Source: Gracilibacteraceae bacterium (GTDB taxonomy: Bacteria > Bacillota > Desulfitobacteriia > Desulfitobacteriales > Syntrophobotulaceae). From it: 9,634 bases of DNA. The notes beneath the pieces are model-generated. The model did not search any database, was not told the origin of the DNA, and was given only the letters and a program-made list of their open reading frames with translations. The position numbers were made by a program, and so were the translations under genes. The stretch lies in NCBI GenBank assembly GCA_031274335.1, contig JAISQG010000118.1, positions 1 through 9,634 of the forward strand, in the 5' to 3' direction. Shown here in pieces: positions 1 through 5,143 of the stretch (the stretch's first letter is position 1; the number at the start of each line of letters is the position of its first letter).

Positions 1-124
1 GGAGGGCGAGCCGGAAGTCGTGCATATCGACCAGGAAGACGAATATGAAATCACCCTCGTCGCGGACGATTTCGAGAGCTTCATCCGCGCCCTCGTCAGC
101 GAGGAGGAATTCGAGGACTATTGA
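1..124 (+). CDS. SUKH (SMI1/KNR4) family protein, C-terminal end only
   Basis: Only the last 40 residues are inside the window, read from base 2 to the TGA at 122-124. They are very acidic and contain YEITLVADDF, then FESFIRALV and a tail SEEEFEDY. This pattern, a strand ending in VADxF followed by a helix FxxFIxxLV and an acidic end, resembles the C terminus of SMI1/KNR4 (SUKH superfamily) proteins. Family members often act as immunity proteins beside polymorphic toxins, but many stand alone with unknown roles. Whether a toxin gene lies upstream cannot be seen. The stop codon is 2 bases from the stop of the convergent yqeG, and the probable terminator for this transcript lies inside yqeG at 351-382. 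The family call rests on a short tail, so it is moderate. Confidence 0.65.
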   Translation, partial: EGEPEVVHIDQEDEYEITLVADDFESFIRALVSEEEFEDY

Positions 125-126
125 AA

Positions 127-654
127 TTAGGAACTGCGGCGGCCGCGCTCCTCGCCTTGTTGAAAACGCGGTGTCCGCCCGGCCAGCCGCTCCAGGAAGC
201 GCAGCAGCTTTGTTCCGGCAAATTCCGTGCTGGAAATGGGACAGACGAGGCAGGTGCGCATATGTCCGCGGTTGCCGCCGTACACATCCGTGAAAAGCTG
301 ATCTCCGACCACCAGGACTTCTCCCCGCTCAAGGCCCAAAATGGCTCGCCCCGCGCCGAAACCCTTTTGGCGCGGTTTTTTTGCTCGGTGCAGGTAAGGA
401 AAATCCAGCGCCGCGGCCACGCGCGCCACTTTTTCCGGATAGCGGCTGTTGGAAACGATGCAGACTCCGATCCCTCCGGTGCGCAATTCCTGCGCCCAGG
501 AGCGGACGGCTCCCGTGACAAGCGGCGCGTGCCAGGACACGATGGTGTTGTCCATATCGAGCAGCAAACCCCTGATCCCGTTGGCCCGCAGCCAGGCGGA
601 GTCAAAATCCGTTACGGCAAAAAACTGAAAATCCGGCTTGATTCCCCGGCCCAA
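127..654 (-). CDS. yqeG: YqeG family HAD IIIA-type phosphatase
   Basis: A 175-residue HAD-superfamily phosphatase of the YqeG type (B. subtilis YqeG is about the same size). Motif I is LLLDMDNTIV (nucleophile D33 and acid D35), motif II is IVSNS (66-70), the motif III lysine lies in KKPRQKG (92-98), and motif IV is GDQLFTD (117-123). No cap domain is apparent. The physiological substrate of the family is not settled. The start is a TTG, chosen because GAGGTGGA stands just upstream and because the protein then begins as relatives do, with a KPD-containing segment before the first HAD strand. It is the last gene of the minus-strand block, 27 bases after the WecA/TagO gene, so it is probably co-transcribed with it. 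The last 20 residues are polar and Arg/Gly-rich, probably disordered. The codons for the motif III lysine loop form a strong hairpin on the other strand (see terminator 351-382). Confidence 0.9.
   Translation of the reverse strand: MGRGIKPDFQFFAVTDFDSAWLRANGIRGLLLDMDNTIVSWHAPLVTGAVRSWAQELRTGGIGVCIVSNSRYPEKVARVAAALDFPYLHRAKKPRQKGFGAGRAILGLERGEVLVVGDQLFTDVYGGNRGHMRTCLVCPISSTEFAGTKLLRFLERLAGRTPRFQQGEERGRRSS
351..382 (+). terminator. Strong intrinsic terminator, antisense inside yqeG
   Basis: CCGCGCCGAAA (351-361) pairs with TTTTGGCGCGG (365-375). This gives 11 base pairs, one of them G-T, around a CCC loop, followed at once by seven T (376-382). The T tract is only on the plus strand, so it would end plus-strand transcripts. 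The only known source is the SUKH gene, whose stop is 227 bases upstream. It lies wholly within the yqeG coding sequence. The structure is seen directly; its activity is inferred. Confidence 0.7.
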
Positions 655-681
655 TACTCCACCTCATCTCAAAATCCAATC

Positions 682-1692
682 CTATTTTTTGGAAAAAACA
701 AATCTAAAACGGCGAAACATTATCGCAACGATTACAATCAAATTCAATCCGACGAGCAGCACGGCCGGCAGCCAGAACTGCCGCGCGATCAAAACGGCGG
801 CCAGGCAAAACACGAAACTTATAACGTAGAGGATGATCACGGCCTGCCGCTGCGAACAGCCGACGTCGAGCAGGCGGTGGTGCAAATGCCCCCGGTCAGC
901 CGCGGCGATGGACTTGCCGGTCAGGGCGCGCCTCAGCACGGCGAACGATATATCGATAAGCGGCACGCCAAGGACGAGCAGCGGGAAAAACAAGCTGATG
1001 ACGGTCGTTGTTTTCAGCGTTCCCATGAGGGAAACTCCGCCCAGGATATAACCCAGAAACATGGCCCCGCTGTCCCCCATGAAGACGCGTGCCGGGTGAA
1101 AATTAAAATACAGGAAACCGAGCGTGACCCCGGCCAGGATAAGCATAAGCGTGGCGGCGTCCGGCTGGTCTATGCTCCGGGCCGACCAGGAGAGGATGAG
1201 CGCGGCCATGCAGCAGATGCCGGCGGCGAGGCCGTCCATGCCGTCGCAGAGATTCACCGTGTTGACGAGACCGACAATCCACACGAGGGCAAATACATAG
1301 CCCCAAGCGCCGAGTGACAGGATGCCCAGGCCGGGCAGCGCGATCTGCTGCACGTTCAGGCCGAAAGCAAAAGGCACAAGAGCCGCCGCCGTCTGGCACA
1401 GGAGCTTAGGCAGCGCGCCCAAGCCCCGCGCGTCGTCATAAATGCCCGCCGCCAGCAGGAGCGTGCTGCCGCAGAACAGCCCGAGCACGACACTGTTGCC
1501 GCCCGCCGCCGGCAGAGCGACAAGCCAAAAGGCGGCGTACATCGCCACCCCGCCGAGCCGGGGCATGGGCGCAGCGTGAATCCGGCGGCCATCCGGCTGA
1601 TCCACGGCCCCGATCCGATAGGCGATAATCCTGCTGACGGGAGTGAAAGCCAGCGCCAGCGCCGCCGCCGGCAAAAAGAACAAGGCGCTCAT
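682..1692 (-). CDS. wecA: Undecaprenyl-phosphate GlcNAc-1-phosphate transferase (WecA/TagO/MraY family)
   Basis: A 336-residue polytopic membrane enzyme of the PNPT family. It should transfer a sugar-1-phosphate, most likely GlcNAc-1-P from UDP-GlcNAc, to undecaprenyl phosphate on the cytoplasmic face, the first step of wall- or surface-glycan synthesis. Family motifs occur in order: D30-QPDGRRIH with PRLGG after it, the Asp pair GIYDD (83-87), NTVNLCDGMDGLAAG (144-158), FNFHPARVFMGDSGA with D207 (196-210), and the His-rich loop RGHLHHRLL (267-275). The RGHLHHR loop and length fit WecA/TagO better than MraY, which has a different C-terminal loop. About ten or eleven hydrophobic segments are visible. 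The ATG is preceded by TGGAGGT at good spacing. The gene follows trmL after 43 bases and precedes yqeG. The ABC exporter in the same block could export its glycan, but that link is inferred. The choice between wecA and tagO as the name is open. Confidence 0.9.
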   Translation of the reverse strand: MSALFFLPAAALALAFTPVSRIIAYRIGAVDQPDGRRIHAAPMPRLGGVAMYAAFWLVALPAAGGNSVVLGLFCGSTLLLAAGIYDDARGLGALPKLLCQTAAALVPFAFGLNVQQIALPGLGILSLGAWGYVFALVWIVGLVNTVNLCDGMDGLAAGICCMAALILSWSARSIDQPDAATLMLILAGVTLGFLYFNFHPARVFMGDSGAMFLGYILGGVSLMGTLKTTTVISLFFPLLVLGVPLIDISFAVLRRALTGKSIAAADRGHLHHRLLDVGCSQRQAVIILYVISFVFCLAAVLIARQFWLPAVLLVGLNLIVIVAIMFRRFRFVFSKK

Positions 1693-1735
1693 GCACTACC
1701 TCCAGCGCTGTATTATTTCTGAACATTCCTTGATT

Positions 1736-2224
1736 TCAAGAACCGGCGCCGGCCGGCTCCAGCCCCGCGAAATCCCATTGCCGCATCACTTCGTACACGG
1801 CTACGGCCACGGCGTTTGACAGATTAAGCGAGCGGCAGTTTTCCCGCATCGGCAGCCTGATCCGGCGCTCCGGCCAAGCCGCGAGAATATCCGGCGGCAA
1901 ACCGCGTGTTTCCGAGCCGAAAATCAGGCAGGAACCCGGCTCATAGGTCACATCCGTGTGGCGGCGGTTTCCCCGCGTGGTCATCAGGTAAAACGGCGCG
2001 CCGGCGCAATCCGCCTGGAAAGCCGCGAAATCATCGTGCACCTTCAAATCCACTTCCGGCCAGTAATCCAGCCCGGCCCGCTTCAAATGCTTATCGTCCA
2101 GATTAAACCCCAGCGGCCGCACCAGATGAAGGTGCGCGCCCACCGCTGTGCTCAGGCGGGCCACGTTGCCCGTGTTTGGGGGGATTTCCGGCGCCACGAG
2201 CACAATACGCAATGAATTCTCCAT
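1736..2224 (-). CDS. trmL: tRNA (cytidine(34)-2'-O)-methyltransferase
   Basis: A small SPOUT methyltransferase (162 residues; family members are about 150-160) of the TrmL/YibK type. It 2'-O-methylates the wobble nucleotide of tRNA-Leu isoacceptors using S-adenosylmethionine. Visible motifs are PEIPPNTGN (12-20), KRAGLDYW (48-55), FGSETRGLP (102-110) and the knot segment RLPMRENCRSLNLSNAVAV (123-141), with the Ser-Leu-Asn-Leu-Ser-Asn run that forms the cofactor pocket. The start is ambiguous. The ATG at 2224 has no clear ribosome site, and a promoter -10 box ends 6 bases before it, so that start would be leaderless. The TTG at 2212 has GGAG 6 bases upstream and gives a protein opening MRIVLVAPEIPP, close to how relatives begin. 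The longer form is given here. It lies 12 bases after the YhhQ gene but probably has its own promoter. Confidence 0.93.
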   Translation of the reverse strand: MENSLRIVLVAPEIPPNTGNVARLSTAVGAHLHLVRPLGFNLDDKHLKRAGLDYWPEVDLKVHDDFAAFQADCAGAPFYLMTTRGNRRHTDVTYEPGSCLIFGSETRGLPPDILAAWPERRIRLPMRENCRSLNLSNAVAVAVYEVMRQWDFAGLEPAGAGS

Positions 2225-2230
2225 ACCGGC

Positions 2231-2259
2231 ATTATACTAAAATTTGGGCGGCTGCGCAA
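2231..2259 (-). promoter_or_regulatory. Sigma-A-type promoter for trmL
   Basis: Read on the minus strand: -35 TTGCGC (2259-2254), a 17-base spacer, then a perfect -10 TATAAT (2236-2231). The expected transcription start, about 7 bases after the -10, falls at or very near 2224, the A of the upstream trmL ATG. The -10 abuts the stop codon of the YhhQ gene and the -35 lies in that gene's last codons. It would serve trmL, the WecA/TagO gene and yqeG independently of the upstream genes. The -35 matches in only three positions. Confidence 0.6.
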
Positions 2260-2953
2260 TAGACTTATTCTCCCTATTCATGCGGCGCGCCAGATAAATC
2301 ACAGGCGTGTCGCAAAAGCTCAGGACGACATAGATGGCATAGGTGGAGATCAGGATGGAACGCAGAGTCGGCCAGTCGTACATGCCGCCGAAGGCGAGCA
2401 GGGTATAAAGCGCCGTGTTGACAAATTGCGAGGCGAGCGTGGAGGCGTTGCGCACCCAGAGCAGCCGCCGCGCGTCTCCGGTGCGGGCTGTCGTCAGAGC
2501 CCAGAATTTATGATAAAGCCAAATGTCAAAATATTGCGAAATAACATAGACGATAAAAGAAGCCGCCATGAGGCGGGGCGTGTGCGCGAACAGCTCCCGC
2601 ATGGCCGGCGCGGCCCAGTCGTTGGCGGAAGGCATATAACGCATCCAGGTTTCTGAAATGACGATGAAAAGCAGCGAGGCGCCCATGCCGGTGAGAACAG
2701 CCTGGCGCGCCGCTTTTTTGCCGGACGTCTCCGAAATGATGTCCGTCACAAGGAAAGTCGTGGCAAACAGCACATTGCCCAGCGTCATTTCCATGCCGAA
2801 AGCGTCCACGAGCATGAGCACCTCAATGTTGGCCACAATGACGATAAACACATTGTAGCACATGAGGCCGCTCAGACCGGCAAAGCGGTAAGCAACCAGC
2901 ACCATGCCGTACAGAACAGCCATGACGAAAACGAGCAGCAATTCATTGATCAT
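2237..2953 (-). CDS. Queuosine precursor transporter, YhhQ family (DUF165/COG1738)
   Basis: A 238-residue membrane protein with six or so hydrophobic segments, matching the YhhQ family (E. coli YhhQ is 221 residues). In E. coli it imports queuosine precursors (preQ0/preQ1) for modification of tRNA position 34. Family landmarks are FATTFLVTDIISETSGKKAAR (roughly 63-83), YVISQYFDIWLYHKFW (136-151) and WVRNASTLASQFVNT (166-180), with the usual acidic and asparagine residues inside the membrane. The start is the ATG at 2953, because GGAGG stands 6 bases upstream. A longer reading from 3004 would translate the terminator hairpin at 2972-2999 and is rejected. The gene sits after that terminator and has no obvious promoter of its own, so it may depend on readthrough. 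The adjacent trmL also acts at the wobble base. Confidence 0.88.
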   Translation of the reverse strand: MINELLLVFVMAVLYGMVLVAYRFAGLSGLMCYNVFIVIVANIEVLMLVDAFGMEMTLGNVLFATTFLVTDIISETSGKKAARQAVLTGMGASLLFIVISETWMRYMPSANDWAAPAMRELFAHTPRLMAASFIVYVISQYFDIWLYHKFWALTTARTGDARRLLWVRNASTLASQFVNTALYTLLAFGGMYDWPTLRSILISTYAIYVVLSFCDTPVIYLARRMNRENKSIAQPPKF

Positions 2954-2971
2954 TTTTTCCTCCGTCGCGGC

Positions 2972-2999
2972 AAAAACAAAAACCCAGGCCGCCGCCCGG
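2972..2999 (-). terminator. Intrinsic terminator after the PIN-ABC gene
   Basis: Read on the minus strand: CCGGGC (2999-2994), loop GGCG, then GCCTGG (2989-2984). This makes a 6-bp stem with one G-U pair, followed by G, five T, G and five T (2983-2972). It lies between the end of the PIN-ABC gene at 3031 and the ribosome site of the YhhQ gene. A smaller hairpin, TGCCT/AGGCA, precedes it. It probably ends most transcripts of the murC-ddl-exporter operon. I saw no riboswitch-like fold in the 77-base gap. Confidence 0.7.
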
Positions 3000-3030
3000 C
3001 GCATGGCTTGCCTCGGCAGGCATCAACAAT

Positions 3031-4170
3031 TCATGTCCTCATATACTCCTCATAAGCGGCGCAAATTTCCTCGGTTGCGCCTATGCCCCGCATCTCTCCT
3101 TTTTCTATCCACAGCACCTTTGTGCACATCTCCCGGATCTGGGACAGCGAATGGGAGACGAGAATGGTGGTAACGCCGTGCGACATCAGCTCCTGCATCC
3201 GGGCCTCGCTTTTTTTCTGGAAGGCGATGTCCCCGACGGACAGCACTTCATCCAGAATCAGCACGTCCGGCGTGACAAAAGAGGCCAGGGAGAAGGCCAG
3301 CTTGGATTTCATGCCGGAGGAGAGCTTGCGGAACGCGACGTCCTCATATTCCTTTAATTCGGAAAAATCTATGATCCCGTCATACCGCTCCGCGACGAAA
3401 TCCCGGCTGTAGCCGAGCAGCGCCCCGCGCAAGAACACGTTTTCCCGGATGGTCATTTCCTCGTCAAAGCCCGCCGCCAGCTCCAGCAGAGGCGCCACCC
3501 TGCCGTTTACGCGAATATCGCCTTTCGTCGGCGGCATGATGCCGGCCAGCACCTTGAGGATGGTGGATTTGCCGGAGCCGTTGGAGCCTATGATGCCGAG
3601 CAAATCCCCTCTCTCCACATGAAAACTCACGTCCCGCAACGCCCAGAGCTCCTTGAAGATCATATCGCCTTTGACGCGCTTGATCAGGTATTCTTTCAGG
3701 CCCATCTCCTTAAAGTCGCCCATTATGTACTTCACGGACACATCCTGTGCTTCGATTATCCGGCTGCCGTCTTCCCGGCGCCTGAACTGCCGGAACTCTT
3801 CCGGCGTCATAATTTTCAGTTTTTCGCTCCGCGCGGCGGCCGATTCCCCGTCGCCCGTGACCAGCGCGTCAGCGCCCGCCAGAGCCGCGGAATACAGCAC
3901 GGGGCAATTGGCGCCGGCCTCGGCGCCTTCACGAGGCAGGACGGCGGGCGTATAAATCAATTCGAACGAAAACGTCCGGAGAAAATCGTCTATATCCCGG
4001 CCGCGGCCGGACAGTTTTTTCTCGGCAAGGAGGAACAGCTCCTCGACGGTAAAGCCGCAGAGGCATAGGTCATCACCCGCCTGAATGAGCTCTCTGAGCA
4101 GCTGAGCGGCCTCTCCGTTCGGGAAAAGCGCGGCGGAAACAATGACGTCGGTGTCAAGCATTATTTTCAT
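3031..4170 (-). CDS. Fusion of a PIN toxin-type domain and an ABC exporter ATPase (Wzt/TagH type)
   Basis: A 379-residue protein with two parts. Residues 1-128 form a PIN_3 (COG1569) domain: strand MLDTDVIVSAALFP with D7, a helix with VEELF (E43/E44), GADALVTGD ending at D107, and the typical PIN C terminus KIMTPEEF. Residues 137-379 form a complete polysaccharide-exporter ATPase: Walker A GSNGSGKST (195-203), LLELAAGFD (228-236), signature LSSGM (283-287), Walker B VLILDE (303-308) and switch His LVSH (337-340). The glycan-binding C-terminal domain found in some Wzt proteins is absent. With the permease at 4358-5134 it should drive export of a lipid-linked glycan. The reading frame is continuous through a 9-residue linker, and no internal start with a ribosome site is visible near the ATPase (Met121 and Met150 lack one). 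The gene starts inside the upstream antitoxin-like gene with no close ribosome site, so translation is probably coupled; ATG at 4161 is an alternative start. Normally this ATPase follows its permease without any PIN domain. Confidence 0.9.
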   Translation of the reverse strand: MKIMLDTDVIVSAALFPNGEAAQLLRELIQAGDDLCLCGFTVEELFLLAEKKLSGRGRDIDDFLRTFSFELIYTPAVLPREGAEAGANCPVLYSAALAGADALVTGDGESAAARSEKLKIMTPEEFRQFRRREDGSRIIEAQDVSVKYIMGDFKEMGLKEYLIKRVKGDMIFKELWALRDVSFHVERGDLLGIIGSNGSGKSTILKVLAGIMPPTKGDIRVNGRVAPLLELAAGFDEEMTIRENVFLRGALLGYSRDFVAERYDGIIDFSELKEYEDVAFRKLSSGMKSKLAFSLASFVTPDVLILDEVLSVGDIAFQKKSEARMQELMSHGVTTILVSHSLSQIREMCTKVLWIEKGEMRGIGATEEICAAYEEYMRT

Positions 4171-4333
4171 ATTTTTTACCGTAAGCCTCCTTTCTCACAT
4201 CCCGGCACAGGGCGGCAATTTCATCTTCCGCCGTCAGGCCCAGCGCCCCGGCTTCGCCGCCAAGCGCCGCCTGCAACTTGGCCAGAGCCGCCAGGGATTT
4301 TTTCTCCGCTTTATGCTTGCCGTTTTGCTTCAT
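4154..4333 (-). CDS. Small antitoxin-like protein, partner of the PIN domain
   Basis: A 59-residue, lysine-rich, helical protein. Its body has ALAKLQAALGGEA, then LTAEDEIAALCRDVRKE and a tail YGKKYENNA. The pattern of a helix, GxAxxLGL, an acidic turn, then a helix ending in VRKE resembles small antitoxins encoded just before PIN toxins (VapB-like, C-terminal type). No DNA-binding fold (AbrB, ribbon-helix-helix or Phd) is evident. The start is the ATG at 4333, because CAGGAGC stands 6 bases upstream. An ATG at 4357, immediately after the permease stop, lacks a ribosome site. The gene overlaps the PIN-ABC start by 17 bases, the usual antitoxin-toxin arrangement. Its place between permease and ATPase, and directly before a PIN domain, is the main support for its role. 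Without that context it would be a hypothetical protein. Confidence 0.65.
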   Translation of the reverse strand: MKQNGKHKAEKKSLAALAKLQAALGGEAGALGLTAEDEIAALCRDVRKEAYGKKYENNA

Positions 4334-4357
4334 GATTTTGCTCCTGAATTTGAACAT

Positions 4358-5134
4358 TTAAACATAATATAGGAAACGGTGATTGTATTTTTTATAAATC
4401 ATCATGCCGGCCGTAACCGCCGCCGCCGCGAAAGCAAGGCAGGCCGCGTGGTAAGTCAGGGGCGGTATGCGCCCGTAAATCACTATTTCCCGCACGTAAT
4501 TGATATAAAGGTAAAGCGGATTGATATTGAATATAAAAGCGTGTTCCCCCAGCATTTCCGCGCCATAAAATATCGGCGTGAAATACATGAGCGCCGTCGT
4601 GAAGACGCCGTACAAATGCTGGATGTCCTTGAAAAACACATACAGGGCGGAGATGATGAGCCCGACGCCGATGTTCAGGGCGAACAGGCAACCGATGGGA
4701 AACAGCAGTAAAATGAATTTCCATGTGAAAGGGACGCCGTCCACGGCGGTAAAAACGAAATACACGACCATTTCAAAAGCCAGGTTGATCGTGGACGAAA
4801 CGACGCGCGAAAACAAAAACAGATACTTGGGCACGTTCACTTTGGAAAAAATTCCGGCATTGGACACCAGAGCCATCATGGCACCGTTGGTCGCGTCGCT
4901 GTAATACTGAAACATCAGCAGGCCGGAAAAAAGATAGATGATATAGTGCGGCTGCGTGTTGCCGAAGATATAGCGAAACACATAGAACAGCACCATCAGG
5001 ATAAACATGGGCGCGAGCATGCTCCATAATATCCCGAGGAAGCTGCGTTTGTATTTTTTCTTGAAATCCCGGTTGACCAATTCCGAGAAAACGAATTCGT
5101 ACCGCTTGTACTTTTCAGCCAATCGCTTCAACAT
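4358..5134 (-). CDS. ABC-2 type permease of a glycan exporter (Wzm/TagG/RfbA type)
   Basis: A 258-residue inner-membrane protein with six predicted hydrophobic segments, near residues 34-57, 63-78, 111-131, 140-168, 177-191 and 230-247. Family landmarks are an amphipathic N terminus rich in Lys/Arg, KRSFLGILWSMLAP (29-42), KVNVPKYLFLFS (98-109), FFKDIQHLYG (167-176), MYFTPIFY (183-190) and the NPL turn (205-207). These match permeases that move undecaprenyl-linked O-antigen or wall teichoic acid precursors across the cytoplasmic membrane. A ribosome site GAGGAG overlaps the stop region of ddl 9 bases upstream. Its ATPase partner is the PIN-ABC fusion, separated from it by the antitoxin-like gene. 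The exported glycan cannot be told from the sequence. Confidence 0.92.
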   Translation of the reverse strand: MLKRLAEKYKRYEFVFSELVNRDFKKKYKRSFLGILWSMLAPMFILMVLFYVFRYIFGNTQPHYIIYLFSGLLMFQYYSDATNGAMMALVSNAGIFSKVNVPKYLFLFSRVVSSTINLAFEMVVYFVFTAVDGVPFTWKFILLLFPIGCLFALNIGVGLIISALYVFFKDIQHLYGVFTTALMYFTPIFYGAEMLGEHAFIFNINPLYLYINYVREIVIYGRIPPLTYHAACLAFAAAAVTAGMMIYKKYNHRFLYYV

Positions 5135-5143
5135 GGCTTCTCC

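Noticed and set aside
686..699. T6-GG-A6 inverted repeat at the end of the WecA/TagO gene
   Set aside because: A 2-base loop cannot close and the arms are only A/T; it reflects Phe and Lys codons before the stop.
121..1317. 398-residue open frame on the plus strand opposite yqeG and the WecA/TagO gene
   Set aside because: It is a shadow of two genes with intact family motifs, its composition is unlike a folded protein, and the strong plus-strand terminator at 351-382 lies within it.
1693..1739. Possible promoter TTGAAA with TAATAC between trmL and the WecA/TagO gene
   Set aside because: The spacer is 18 bases and the -10 matches poorly; the short gap and same orientation make co-transcription from the trmL promoter simpler.
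2954..3004. N-terminal extension of the YhhQ gene to 3004
   Set aside because: The extra codons translate the terminator hairpin and T tract, while the ATG at 2953 has a strong ribosome site.
3721..3810. Separate ATPase gene starting at Met121 or Met150 of the PIN-ABC frame
   Set aside because: Neither ATG has a usable ribosome site. Met121 belongs to the conserved PIN C-terminal motif and Met150 would remove the first strand of the ATPase. Internal initiation is not excluded by experiment.
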